The notes: generated by a model not told the origin, from the sequence alone. A DNA stretch of 33,750 bases from Clostridium sp. 28_17 (GCA_001916065.1 MNRS01000025.1:1-33750), one strand, 5' to 3'; positions 29,401 through 32,628 are shown, counted from the first letter of the stretch. Made by a program: numbers and translations.

Positions 29401-32336
29401 CAACATACATAATGTCAATTTCAAAAGAAAAATCAAATGTCCAAATAAAAGCAATAACAGAAAATAAATATGCAACAATAAAAATTGGAGACGAAGAAAT
29501 AGAAACAGCAACAGCAACAAAAAATATCAAACTAAGCCTAAGTGACTCATCAATAACAGTACCAATACTAATAACTTCACAAGACGGAACAACAACAAAA
29601 ACATATAACATTATATTAGTAAGACTATCAGATAACACAAAAATACAATGGTTAGAAGTAAATGGAAAACACATTATTGAAAAAGAAAACGGAGACTATG
29701 AAACAACAGTAAAAGCAAGCGAAGAAACAGCAAAAGTAAAAATAGCAACAGAAGACGTTTTAGCAAAAGTCACAATGGGAGGTAGTGAAGAAGTAGGCGG
29801 ACTAGAAGAAACAATAATACTACCAGAAACAGGAGATACAATAAAAACAATAACAGTAACTGCACAAGACGGAACTGTTACAACACATAAACTAATAATC
29901 CATAAACAAATAAATGACTTAGGATTAAAAGAAGTATACCTAAATAACAGAAAAGCAACACAAATAGACGAGACAACATTCGAAATAGACGTTATGAAAG
30001 GAACAACAACTGCAACAATACAAGGAATTGCAAGCAAAAAGACAGAATATGTATCAATACAAGACAATTCAAAAACAATAGCAGAAAACACATACAATAA
30101 TTGCAATATAAGCAGTAAAGAAATTAAATTAAAAGTTACAGCAATGTTTGGAGAAGCAGGAAAACAAGAATTAGACCAAGAAAAAGACTACAAATTAATA
30201 ATCAAAGAAGTAGAAGAACCAGACATAATAAAAGACTTAAAAGCAACAATAAAAATTGATAACGAAGAAATAACACCAGACGAAGACGGACACTACATAA
30301 AAGTATTACCAAGTAACACTGACAATGTTACTGTATGGGCAGGAATAAACTCAGAAACATCAAAAGTAAAAATAAAAGACTCAAACAGCGAAACAGAATA
30401 CCAAAACCCAACAGTAGAGAAAAACATAAGCCTACAAAACTCAACAGAAGAAGTAACAGTAACAGTACAAAATGGAGAAAAGACAGAAAAAGAATATGTT
30501 ATATACTTAATAAAAGACAATGAACCATTAGAAGAAGCAGGATTAAAACAAATCTTCGCAGATAGTAAAGAAATAGAAAAAGAAGAAGACGGAACATACA
30601 CAGTATATGTACCAAAATCATCAACAAGTGTAAATCTAAGGGCAGTACCAGAATACAAATACGCAAAAGTAAGTATTAATGACAACAACTGGACTGTTGG
30701 AACAAACACAGACATAGTAGAGATTGGAACAGAAAAAACAAAAACTATATTTGTAAAAGTTAAATCAATATCTGGAACAATCAAACAATATGTTGTAAAC
30801 ATAGTTAGAGAGCCAGACCCATTAGAACTAAAACAAATCTATGTAGACAACAGAATTGCAACAAAAGTAAATGACACAGAATACACAATAGATATTGTAA
30901 AAACAAAAACAAATATAGACATAAAAGCAATACTATTTAATCAAACAGAAGAATACGCAAGTATTTACGACAACAACCCAGAACTTGGAATTAGTACATA
31001 CAAAGCATACAGCATAGCAAATGGATACACAATAAAAATCACTGCATCAAATGGAACAGACAAAACAGACGCAAACTACAAAGAAAAAGTATATACACTA
31101 AACATCACAACAGTTGATAAAGTAGAAGAACTATCAGATTTACAACTTACAATAAGTGTAAACAACAAAAAAGTAGAACCACAAGAAGACGGATTATACT
31201 TAATTTATGTTGATAAAGACGATAAACAAGCAAATGTAAAAGCAGAATCAACATCAAAAACAACAAAAGTAAAAATTGGTGATAATGAATACACAATTTT
31301 AAAAGCAGAAAAAACTGTTACATTAGACGGAAAAACAACAATATTAAAAATATTAGCACAAAATGGAGCAGGTGACACTGTAGAAAAAGAATTGTGGATT
31401 ATAAAAGGCAAAGAATCAATTTCAGGAAAAGTCATAACACAAGCAGTAGACCAAACAAAACAAAACGCAACAATAACAATCTATAAAGCAGGAACTACAG
31501 AAATTGTAAAACAAACAAACATAGAACCAGACGGAACATTTACAATAGAAGTAGAACCAGACACATACGATTTTGTAGTAACAAAAGAATCATATTTAGA
31601 ATATAAAGTTACAAATATAATAGTCTCAAGGGGTAGAGATATTGTATTAGACGACATTTCAATATATGCAGGTGACATAGTAAAAGACGGAGAAATTGAA
31701 ATAGACGACGTAGTAGCCTTAAAAGAAAACTATGGTTCAATAGATGATAACAACAAAGACGAAAAAGCAAAATATGACTTAAACGAAGACGGAATAGTTA
31801 ATAATCTAGATAGAAACATTCTAAAAGCAAACTACAACAAGAAAGACACCGAGATAGAATGGGTTGATCCAGAATCACAAATTGTAGCAACAAGTCTTGA
31901 ACAAGATAATTTAATATTACCATTAAATTGCAAATACACAATAACATCAAGTTATGGAACAAGAAAACACCCAACAACAGGTGTAGTAAAGAAACATACA
32001 GGTATAGACATTGCTGGAACACATCATGCACAAGTCCTAGCAGTAGCAGATGGAGAAGTGACATTTGCCGGAGTACAAAATGGATTTGGTAACTGCATAG
32101 AAATTAAACATATTGTAAATGGGGAAACAATATATAGTTTCTACGCACATTTATCAAAACTAAATGTTAAAGCCGGAAATAAAGTAAGCCAAGGAACAGT
32201 AATTGGACTAGAGGGAGGAGATCCGGAATCTGACCCTAATCCAGGTAACTCAACAGGGCATCACTTACACTTTGAAATTAGGAATGCTAGTGGATATGGA
32301 AATGATGTAGACCCTACAAACTATATCAAGTTTTAA
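5451..32336 (+). CDS. Giant 8,961-residue surface protein: 14 RCC1 propeller/Big2 units, ~22 cadherin-like domains, dockerin, M23 peptidase
   Basis: One continuous frame of 26.9 kb encodes a protein of roughly 1 MDa. Residues 1-17 are basic and about 19-35 are hydrophobic (signal peptide or anchor, with no clear cleavage site). Residues 72-6508 hold fourteen units of seven RCC1 repeats plus one Big2 domain. Residues 6513-8656 hold about 22 cadherin-like beta-sandwich domains, 8657-8740 a carboxypeptidase-regulatory-like domain, 8741-8798 a dockerin-like pair, and about 8819-8960 an M23 peptidase. There is no LPXTG or C-terminal membrane segment. AAAGGA (5441-5446) sits only four bases before the chosen ATG; an in-frame ATG at 5463 is the alternative. 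The gene has its own promoter and terminator. By family knowledge, RCC1, Big2 and cadherin-like repeats form extracellular binding or spacer modules and M23 enzymes cut peptidoglycan cross-bridges. The combined role (adhesion plus wall cleavage) is inference. Confidence 0.95.
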   Translation: MKKTMLSQKLKKEVKRKSLIALITLALIAAIVAVSKVSVNLIKTAKFSDGNSYEVTLSDVYDMKGKNATTANVKIVGGYNYFVSMDASGKVYGWGQNNNGQLAQGNTTNYSTPVYMGIDNATDIATGAYYTLVLKEDGTVWSAGYNGNGELGNGTTANKTNFVQVIKNDGEALDNIKAIAAGYNTSYAITNDGEVYTWGYNGKGQMGFGDTSSRTSATKTTLAGIKQISAGEHYTIALAEDGTVYVSGRNTEGQLGIGNDSTIYTWSKMKNINGTAQMENVKQVATGIYHTVVLTNDGNMYATGYNNVYQLADGSSSTKTKLQPMKSSDGSNMKNIKSIYAEGYNTFAITNENELYSVGYNNYGQLVQKTNSNLSVLTKTKTEQKTTAMAITRNPEYQTTAYIDEIGRVYTVGYSAEGELGNGTTDVAYAYRPYSISDYKILVEDSIVNLKKGETSNITPKISMGYNLMSQTFNYNLEYESLDTSVVTVNGKTITAVGIGTTYIRIKDDTNKIYGSVKVNVNETDGITYPKVAGGQNHQVALKSDGTVWTWGYNGYGQLGFGDKTTRTEPTKTNIENAIDVTAGSQYTAVLKADGTVWVSGYNEYGTTGDGTSSTKYNFIQVQGLTDVVAIESESNTMHALKSDGTVWSWGYNRYGQFGQNWTSTSAYGTPVKMRKVSNVMQISAGENFATMVAADGTVWGTGYNDYGQLGLSNTSTQTVPQQMLNPNGSNILTGIKEVSSDYIQTIVLTDDGRAYGVGYNGYGQLGDNTSTNRTLIVPMLNSEDKNQITNINHILTKGNATLVTTGDKQLYSTGYSNYGQTFAGNTTTTYMLTKRQTDKKIITMGMTRNTDYQTGTIIDELGRIYTIGYSGNGEIGHGTTETYTTQPWCITNSKITVDQNIVDLKVAGDTFKIKYKEEMGLNLLTNKFLGTDISFKSLDESIATVNNEGIITAVKTGTTYVKIIDNYNNLSKAIKVNVNGKDGKVQAKIVGGYNHFIGLKADGTLYGWGYNGYGQLGLGDKTSRTKPEEIKMPETENHSYPIDVVAGNQFTLVLKSDGTVWATGYNENGELGQNNGTTTTKFVQVKNEDGKGYLQNIVGIAASGNSSYAMTKEGEVYSWGYNRYGQLGVNDGTTRLLPVKMKYVKNIMQMSGQDIAVALLDSDGSVWTVGYNGNYGLGIGNDSNRSLPIKIKDTNGKTLYNVKEVASGRQHIVILKEDGSAWAVGYNGYGQLGDGTTTSKSIIVPMKISNEEKVQNIKHIYAAGDASALITEKGMYVTGNNDYGALFTKDATDRVYLSKVEEEKTILAGAFTKNYDGPQTGAIINDEGKVWTVGYNSNGEMANETVQNLRTPWLISKLKIDVSENNIINIENINETKQIKYKAKMGFNLLTDTIPTEKITFTSMDNNIATVAEDGTITAKSIGTTTIKLHDETNDIYARIKVNVNGQGNITQAKLDAGANHFVSLKGDGTVWGWGYNGYGQLGTENTSNQLKPVQAKEQIVSEDGTTKVQNVENAIDVAAGGHTTLILKADGTVWAAGRNEYGQVGNGNATTQKIFQKVKINANGEYLQDIIAVAMADSTSYALTKNGEVYAWGYNRYGQFGQNYGDTNAHYYPTKMQKVSNITQISAGYYDLMMLDADGSIWNVGYNDYSEFGLGNSSTYSLPQQMLDQTGRKILYNVKEIAAGGYHEIVLKEDNTVWSVGYNGYGQLGDSTTSTANIIKPVLDTNGKQVADAKHIHVGGHTTFISRNKNQEGKNQGIYVIGTNSYGNLFTKDTSSRSYATPVETDKDIIAMASTTNSDVYNTGVIADQDGMVYTVGYNSNGEIGNDTTQNLTTPWCISNKKINVEKDTINLKVKGEKAQINYTSNMEFNLLLKQVPNSICTFKSMDEKVATVDAKTGEVTAVATGTTFIKLYNKENNLYAAVKINVNGTQGKIQPKIVGGYNHFVSLKSDGTVWTWGSNGYGQLGTGNTVNSTQPVQLATQTIDDSNRVITTKITDAKDIATGYGHTLILKEDGTVWATGRNDYGQLGNGNTTNQKTLTQVKGPNGEGYLKDIIAITAGNLSSYALTKEGKVYSWGYNYYGSFGVGYTTSNNANYYPIQMKKVNNIIQMSAGENHIALLDANGSVWQVGYNGNYQLGTNNTSNYSLPQQMLDQTGTKILYGVKEISAGDQHTTILKEDGTVWSTGYNGYGQLMDGTTNSKAIIVQAKYSEGKAITNAKHIKSAGYSTFVSRNKNEDGENQGLYVAGMNNYGALFTKDTSYKTYATPVETDKDILTMALTRNYDDYNTGAIVDQDGKVYTVGYNANGEMANKTTQNLTTPWCISDLKIEVADNIINLENIDDTAKINYKLKMAFNLLTDDIPSGDCTFTSMDKDTVTVAEDGTITAKQIGTTFVKVYNKRNDLYAAVKVNVNGKGNKTQPKIEGGLNHFVALKADGTVWTWGHNGYGQLGTSDYVNKTEATKNTMKNVMDIAAGHGHTLILKTDGTVWATGRNDYGQLGDGTTIKSNSFHKVKLNNNGDYLENVVAIAAGNVSSYALTKDGTVYSWGYNYYGSFGVGYTTSNNANCYPIQMQKVNNIIQMSAGENHISLLDANGSVWQVGYNGNYQLGTNNTSNYSLPQQMLDQTGTKILYGVKEISAGEQHTTVLKEDGTVWSTGYNGYGQLMDGTTNSKSVIVQAKESEEKAITNAKHIKSAGYSTFVSRKKDKDGENQGLYVAGMNNYGALFTKDTSYKKYATPVETDKDILTMALTRNYDGYGTGAIADQDGMVYTVGYNANGEMANKTTQNLTTPWCISEEKINVEKNIIDFQKAGEKETIKYDMSMAFNLLLTEVPDNTCTFKTMDEKVATVNEKTGEVTAVATGTTFIKLYNAKNNLYAAVKINVNENGNVTQAKVVGGYNHFVALKANGTVYSWGYNGYGQLATKDYTSKNAPNIMITSTTDVDGNTTYEEMKDAIDIATGHGHTLVLKKDGTVWATGRNDYGQLGNGKTSKQNTLTQVKGPNGVGYLKDIIAITAGNVSSYALTKYGTVYSWGYNYYGSFGIGYTTSNNANYYPIQMQKVNNIIQISAGENHIALLDADGSVWQVGYNGNYQLGTNNSSNYSLPQQMLDQTGTKILYGVKEVSAGDQHTTVLKEDGTVWSTGYNGYGQLMDGTTNSKSIIVQALDSNKNKITDAKHIKSAGYSTFVSRNKNEDGENQGLYVGGMNNYGALFTKDTSYKTYATPVETDKDILTMALTRNYDGYNTGAIVDADGMVYTAGYNAEGEIGDGTKQNTTTPTCISKVKLQATPSVINYQKAGDTGSKITCKTTAGFNLLYDKLEQTSCKFTSSNENVATVSEDGIVTATGTGKTYIKVYNQGTGAHAAVKVNVNGTQGKVYPKITAGGNFFAALKANGEIWTWGYNGYGQLGTTDKTSKLKPTKTNIYDSSDNTQKIYAIDVASGNNHTVVLKSDGTVWASGYNGYGQLGNGTTTNSNEFVQVKDSTGKGYLTDIIEIAANNCMTYALKSDGTVYSWGYNYYGNLGQGYGDNSAHTIPQKVQKVSNIIQISSGENYLAMLDADGSVWSVGYNGYGQFGTGTTGSTGVAQQMKNSNNTGILYGVKEVSAGTIHTLLAMEDGTAMSVGYNGYGQLGDGTTNTRYLPVQMIDTENNKVTDVENVSANGYSSIITRNSETPDDAGIYVTGYNNYGQLFTKNTTTRTKLEKAQTDKNIITTASTTNVSYQTSAIADSLGLVYTVGYNGNGEMGDDSTTTTINPTNISEAKFEVDDQRIILNLNSNNNQRQINAATDLGFNLLYYQVEGEQLQYKSLDTNIATVDNNGMVTAQNYGTTKIEVSTNKLPNKAIVTVEVLRKDDIAMPKVVSGQNFTIALKADGTVWAWGYNANGQLGLGDTSNRYKPTKIDIENVIDIAAGDSHTLLLTKDGKVYSCGTNSYSQLGRSGNTTKPEEVPGLENISQIAASTYNSMALTKDGKLYTWGYNGNGQLGNGTTSGTATPIKIKLDGIIKIAGKNQTSTAVTADGKLYTWGYNGYGQLGNGNTSNLYVPTEVMELENIVDVAVENNTIIALDSKGQVYSSGYNGYGNLGNNTTNGRNKFGKVIESIEEETKEPTYLSNVKQIEAGNETTIAIKKDGTAVAWGYNGYGQLSNGNTTNALLATELKYNKDGDKVDEIIDVAVSNEGTTIVRKDGKVWTVGKNNLGQVGDGSITNRTEYTCISKSRISFDKSPIRIKGIGKTEDISAKMIAGFNLLYNSVDNQKFEFSIKNSNIAQIGKNTGKVTSVKKGKTQATVTDVYSGEKSTVDVYVLGNEDLTFPQIENYNYSTVTLKANGEVWSYGYNGYGQLGTGDTSNKILPTYTGINNIVSIALGSAHTVAVDKDGHVWTWGYNNYGQLGNGTTTSSYTKVQVKSPDGEGVLENIIAVAAGDSYSLALDKDGNVYAWGYNGYGNLGLGDTNTRTLPVKVQALEKITKIEASNVSSFAIDSNNKLWVAGYNGYGNLGDGTTSNRATFTQNPILDEVADVSASPVNSTIALLLDGTVWGFGNNTYNALTNVGGAVPQQLTSEEGSLSNITAINEGYYSGYAITSEEKVVTWGLNNYAQLATGDKTTKTLATYMKDKEGQDFTDVMIVSGGTYNTEIAKNDGTVWSIGYNGYGELGDGSTNSINYLESISTQYIELAEREVTLKLSNPTYQIQPKTIYGFNLLYEEATNNGFKYVSSNTDIATVDKYTGKVNAKKEGKAYITLKSVSGEDEAVVKVNVIGEDKKTAEKVVVGNIHSLALKQDGTIWAWGDNSNGEIGNGVANSAYITEPTQVEKGEYTEVIQSTSPDGSIVTTTTKAQKTLDDIKDIAAGYYYNLALDAEGNVWAWGYNGYGQLGNGTTENKYIPTKIEKLKDIKKVYISGNTSIAINNKGEVYVWGYEYSKEPTKIKTYNKIVSASGKIMLAEDGTVWTLANNPNRIAGINNIVEVASSDNSYYALDTKGNVWAWGYNGYGQLGQGNTTNSSQPVKVQAEEITLDSEGNETKEQKTIENIVEISSGNNSIMMVSKYGEIYSCGYSANGQLGTGEYTSTIPVARKATNAKDIKVANTNTYHSIASDTSGFVYTTGYNRYGELGDGTTNTRNVFTVIGDTYVNVGSNVISVEKNETKQVNASLDNKFNLITDKVDSGNMTFMSLDTDIATVDEDGIITGKEIGKAEIVVTHKITNKTATIFVNVVPEGKQSVPKVEVGNTHTVALKADGTVWTWGNNTYGQLGTADNNAKATPVKVTALENVIDITVGNENTMAVKADGTVWSWGYNGYGQLGDGTGSNRNKPVQVIKNNGTPLTKIVKITSGNNKTIALDTEGNVWAWGYGYESTATKLSKLENIIDISADYAADQTGKVYKISDYTQIEAEKVIRISQGYNHTLFLRNDGKGYAIGNNEKGQLGQGNSKNTSKPVFIQNEYGTDAIKNIKELKAGKQFSIALMKDGTTYVWGANENYKLATTQDTNQMLPKKNDRINKAISVDAGQNNGAMINKDGFVYTWGLGKYGALGNKLYNTTDELTLVGREDVGLSSNNITIHLGEQYNLTVTNKTFNVIKDVVDNSQMNYTTGNSNIANITQNGTITGIQTGKTTIEVNKEGTDYTSIAQVTVLPENVEIEPMSLTNGSHTVILKANGTVWSYGLNSSYELGNGTTKSTDIPVQVAFPENTKIKQIAIGNTHNLALDTEGNVWGWGANANYALGTTSSTPVKLGITNIKKIAANNNQSMALTKDGYVYVWGLNANGELGTRTYQNVQEPTMLPYVSDILDISMGKNHTLLLTTSGKVLASGLNVYGQTANAEGKTNKFEEIKLNELIGKISAGDNHSVLLTTKGEIYTFGYNVKGQLGNGNNKNTNTPTKVSGIRDIMDISAGKNQTIILSSNKILYSTGSNEQGELGIGTDENKVLFTQIKTIDNMMSISSGNTYNVAIRYDGEVYAWGDYYHGIQNIKTKTNSRIPVKIGNDSSYANEKEITLNVNSSKQIEITPKYTFNVFKEDEMYNDFSYETINEEIAKVNAKGTITGQKVGTTWVKATEKATGKENVIIVRVIEEGQKVAPEISGGDNYATVLKSDGSAWGFGYNSDGQLGNDKLIPTNIPSQTNILSTYKKIDTGKGFTVAIREDGTVWAWGDNTYGVLGQGNRASAKKPIQVQSLENIVDIAAGENHIIALDSQGKLYTWGLNSSGQLGNGETKTVTIPETINGVGNEIISIAAAGNMTSIVDSTGKVYVFGDNTSEQIAKHVYNKDKYGQLIQPATNLYYTQPQVVYDTENTVKVECMKNAIVVLKTDGSTEKIYKYAKEEEKQQEKIATEGIVDINSTDESAMLLDKDGNAYTYGNNKNGQAGIGINTSTEKTQKITTPEKQYIGLGAGYKNNYVIDAQGFVYAAGNNEYGQLGNSTYDDSFNFTLVGDRNFKIIPEARTMKQPEEEKVSLQTNIFNVFNNETKKLTDYEWSSSNTDVATVENGVITAQDMGEATITATDKTTGAKATALRVVQPLDEQRIDTIYVNGKTANLVGENKYGVSVVANRDGTGTIKITTKDATDSISIDQGATYVTGTLMQDVKLDTNPKIVKIRVKASNGKIVDFILTIDVVSENAGLKNLTINGVEATSIGAKEYEIIIPNSTVKPEITAITQHSNAKVSIDNGAREIKQTTKTVDMQTKNKKVIPIEVTAESGNIVEYTLTIYKEDALTELDNVKVDGVEATKISRDTYKAIIEADQETSEICATSLYKTAEVQINNLGTETNVTTKIISTLKEQTIVKIYVTAKENEREYTLIIDKKGTENNLGLLAVTVNGTVINPIGNIYNAYIGQNAKTAEIIAVTINDGDLVSIGEQTSEVHTTKAQVELDGDTTYKIIVTDPNNAENKKEYTVNIKKPSADVSIKSITVGNSEFSKIAKRVEGTNIYEVSIPEEYQEIEVIGVTNYELAYISANEEEYEQNTTQRTITVSNNPTTIKINVRAQNGDIEEYTLKINRQNGNKNLKKVTVDGKEATLSKTEKDTYEYTLDKLTNKVNIGAITEEEKTKVGINTYEKEQNATYRDVEMQGKSIVTYITAESEDGTQKEYKLIVYALPDNIKLSSVKVNGKEAEAVPTNKYETRINKEETSFEVYVIPEDPKAKVQIEESPEVVGTSSATIMKNAETVKVQIKVTAQDGTVEHYELSVGNKSDDCKLAMIKVDNEVIEANKKDGKFYVNKKYATKSVDVEAIANNKLAKVSINDSVAEFEKQKSNVTTPDDINYIVVKITAEDGTSKQYEVVVNKLSNNTKLEANITMVNNNQTETKQITFDENNKATVKIGNNESVDLTGILKDTLATISINGSLKEQGKATKTIVTTEEQTSATIEVTAQDGTQENYTVTLVRNSSNNILESISAKGLTTENILKTAENSYTIELPDTMQNVEITAKAQNEFATVKIGQNEYSTTNTAKATIETQADTQKFNITVKAENGEENTYEITINKVTDLGITSIKANDVECEKENGTYITYIDKGVTEVGLTIVPNNPIALVSTKVGTDDFSKAEANNTHIINIPITKEETTILIKVQDPKDENRTKTYSVIIKEKSHEADLETIKVDNKEAINMNNEYYATTTTTATNANVYIKATESHAKVKIETIGEETGSIQKEIQLSGDKKTKLKITITAQDGETSKSYILEIERKSTDTTCQITINNTKADEYDSSTNTYTKYIERNKDESSVEVVTTSDSATVEIAGETATQVLSKTISTANEKTTVDIIVKSESGESTTYHVNIIKYSTDNTIAAIKVNGKVVKEQDGKYAVQVSDNGNDEQEAEIEVISNNEKAKVQIGDGTEWFENIANSTVTFKDGKRVIKLNINIKPQDPDTQTQTKELEITLVSNDNRIKSVKNGEKQITEYDAETHTYTEYIKKDVEDITLAIESNSKYTTIKSGESEGKGLLSIGNINTKDKDEVTVTFTAISETGREQEYTVKIYKMSDNANAEHIYVDGKDIINNFTGDTEIPTYIMSISKEKSNVQIKAITENKYATIKIGDEEIETATATKNIKLSLSDSSITVPILITSQDGTTTKTYNIILVRLSDNTKIQWLEVNGKHIIEKENGDYETTVKASEETAKVKIATEDVLAKVTMGGSEEVGGLEETIILPETGDTIKTITVTAQDGTVTTHKLIIHKQINDLGLKEVYLNNRKATQIDETTFEIDVMKGTTTATIQGIASKKTEYVSIQDNSKTIAENTYNNCNISSKEIKLKVTAMFGEAGKQELDQEKDYKLIIKEVEEPDIIKDLKATIKIDNEEITPDEDGHYIKVLPSNTDNVTVWAGINSETSKVKIKDSNSETEYQNPTVEKNISLQNSTEEVTVTVQNGEKTEKEYVIYLIKDNEPLEEAGLKQIFADSKEIEKEEDGTYTVYVPKSSTSVNLRAVPEYKYAKVSINDNNWTVGTNTDIVEIGTEKTKTIFVKVKSISGTIKQYVVNIVREPDPLELKQIYVDNRIATKVNDTEYTIDIVKTKTNIDIKAILFNQTEEYASIYDNNPELGISTYKAYSIANGYTIKITASNGTDKTDANYKEKVYTLNITTVDKVEELSDLQLTISVNNKKVEPQEDGLYLIYVDKDDKQANVKAESTSKTTKVKIGDNEYTILKAEKTVTLDGKTTILKILAQNGAGDTVEKELWIIKGKESISGKVITQAVDQTKQNATITIYKAGTTEIVKQTNIEPDGTFTIEVEPDTYDFVVTKESYLEYKVTNIIVSRGRDIVLDDISIYAGDIVKDGEIEIDDVVALKENYGSIDDNNKDEKAKYDLNEDGIVNNLDRNILKANYNKKDTEIEWVDPESQIVATSLEQDNLILPLNCKYTITSSYGTRKHPTTGVVKKHTGIDIAGTHHAQVLAVADGEVTFAGVQNGFGNCIEIKHIVNGETIYSFYAHLSKLNVKAGNKVSQGTVIGLEGGDPESDPNPGNSTGHHLHFEIRNASGYGNDVDPTNYIKF
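5664..24974 (+). repeat. Fourteen tandem units of one seven-bladed RCC1 propeller plus one Big2 domain
   Basis: Units begin at 5664, 7029, 8403, 9798, 11253, 12702, 14115, 15573, 17007, 18369, 19725, 21093, 22341 and 23649. They are 416-486 residues long. Each has seven RCC1 blades of about 50 residues (pattern: I..I.AG..HT..LK.DGTVW.WGYNGYGQLG.G), then a Big2 domain (FNLL, S.D..IATV, G.ITA, GTT.IKV). Blade-specific features recur at the same place in each unit, for example the seventh blade with YTVGYN.NGE and, in many units, TPWCIS. The duplicating piece is therefore the whole propeller plus Ig domain. Blades 3-4 are short in units 11 and 12, and blade 5 of unit 14 has lost the motif. Confidence 0.93.
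11253..15572 (+). repeat. Units 5-7: three near-identical DNA repeats of about 1.4 kb
   Basis: Units 5, 6 and 7 share long stretches that are almost identical at nucleotide level, at offsets of about 1,410 and 1,455 bases. About 100 bases from 11832 differ from those at 13242 at a single position. Blades 3-6 and the long blade-6 insert (SRNKN.DGENQGLYV) are nearly the same in all three. Units towards both ends of the array differ more, including at silent sites. This points to recent tandem duplication or gene conversion in the middle of the array. Confidence 0.85.
24987..31418 (+). repeat. Array of about 22 cadherin-like beta-sandwich domains
   Basis: Residues 6513-8656 divide into about 22 domains of 90-105 residues. 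Each starts with a strand like L..I.VNGKEA, continues with a Y....I segment and a strand such as AKV.I, and ends with VTAQDGT...Y.L.I. This is the pattern of the bacterial cadherin-like beta-sandwich family (PF12733 type), usually found as spacers in secreted multidomain proteins. The copies are much more diverged than the RCC1 units, so this array is older or has not been homogenised. The exact count depends on where weak boundaries are set. Confidence 0.75.
31671..31844 (+). other. Dockerin-like Ca-binding pair within the giant protein
   Basis: Residues 8741-8798 contain two loops in dockerin type I order, each followed by a helix. The first loop is DIVKDGEIEIDD, with Val in place of the usual Asn at position 3, followed by VVALKENYG. 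The second is DLNEDGIVNNLD, which is canonical, followed by RNILKANYN. The pair follows a carboxypeptidase-regulatory-like domain starting ISGKV (31419), a common arrangement. Dockerins bind cohesin modules; none is visible in this window. It may also act only as a structural Ca-binding module. Confidence 0.8.
31905..32333 (+). other. C-terminal M23 (LytM-type) peptidase domain of the giant protein
   Basis: The last 140 or so residues carry SSYGTRKHP, HTGIDIAG, ADGEVTFAG, YAHLS and HHLHFEIR, the ordered motifs of M23 metallopeptidases. The expected zinc ligands are H8849, D8853 and H8940, and the expected catalytic histidines are H8900 and H8938. All are present, so the domain looks active, unlike many degenerate LytM domains. 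M23 enzymes are glycyl-glycine or cross-bridge endopeptidases acting on peptidoglycan. It is the very C terminus of the protein; only residues NYIKF follow the last motif region. Confidence 0.93.
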
Positions 32337-32341
32337 AAAAT

Positions 32342-32376
32342 AAGGATTAAAGGATAAAACCTTTGGTCCTTTTTTT
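32342..32376 (+). terminator. Intrinsic terminator of the giant gene
   Basis: AAGGATTAAAGG (32342-32353) pairs with CCTTTGGTCCTT (32360-32371) as a 12-bp stem with two G-U pairs and a six-base loop, followed by a T run. It starts six bases after the TAA stop. Confidence 0.88.
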
Positions 32377-32394
32377 GTATTCTAGGGAATTTAT

Positions 32395-32517
32395 CGGGAT
32401 TGGGGGACGGGTCTTCAATCCCATTTTTTTCAGAAAATGGACTTACTTATTTATATTTTACTATATTAAAAATTCCCAAGAAGAAAAACGGGATTGAAGA
32501 CCCGTCCCCAAATCCCG
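32395..32517. repeat. Inverted-repeat element with 28-bp arms
   Basis: Arms at 32395-32422 and 32490-32517 match at 27 of 28 positions and carry GGGGACGGGTCTTCAATCCC. The inner 67 bases are AT-rich. Each arm also contains a smaller GGGATT/AATCCC dyad, and degraded pieces of the same words recur at about 32539-32571 (GGGGATT and TAATCCCGG). The pattern resembles intergenic palindromic repeats of clostridia that are linked to IS200-type transposases; that link is from general knowledge, not seen here. A short open frame crossing it (32400-32603) is translated repeat, not a gene. Confidence 0.75.
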
Positions 32518-32599
32518 AAAAATTTTCTAAGAAAAAAATGGGGATTTTTTGTGGTGGCCCCTTAATCCCGGAAATATTTCAAAAACAGCACATAAAAAG

Positions 32600-32628
32600 T
32601 TGACATAACAATAAAAAAGTGATATAAT
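32600..32628 (+). promoter_or_regulatory. Perfect-consensus SigA promoter of the CAP protein gene
   Basis: TTGACA (32600-32605) and TATAAT (32623-32628) are separated by exactly 17 bases, with a TG two bases before the -10. Transcription should start near 32635, leaving an unusually long leader of about 125 bases that is almost free of G and C. A TGACAT/ATGTCA dyad (32601-32606 and 32633-32638) brackets the -10 and could be an operator, though this may be chance. Confidence 0.85.

Noticed and set aside
28289..29674. 461-residue open frame on the minus strand inside the giant gene
   Set aside because: The A-rich codons of the + strand (ACA, GTA, AAA, ATA) seldom give stops when reversed. The product is a Ser/Phe/Val-rich mirror of the real protein, like many other minus-strand frames here.
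5451..32336. Assembly artefact producing an over-long gene
   Set aside because: The frame has no stop or shift over 26.9 kb, units differ from one another, and the protein ends in coherent dockerin and M23 domains followed by a terminator. Copy number of the near-identical units 5-7 could still be misassembled.
32400..32603. 67-residue open frame after the giant gene
   Set aside because: It is a read-through of the two arms of the inverted repeat, has no ribosome binding site and resembles no protein.
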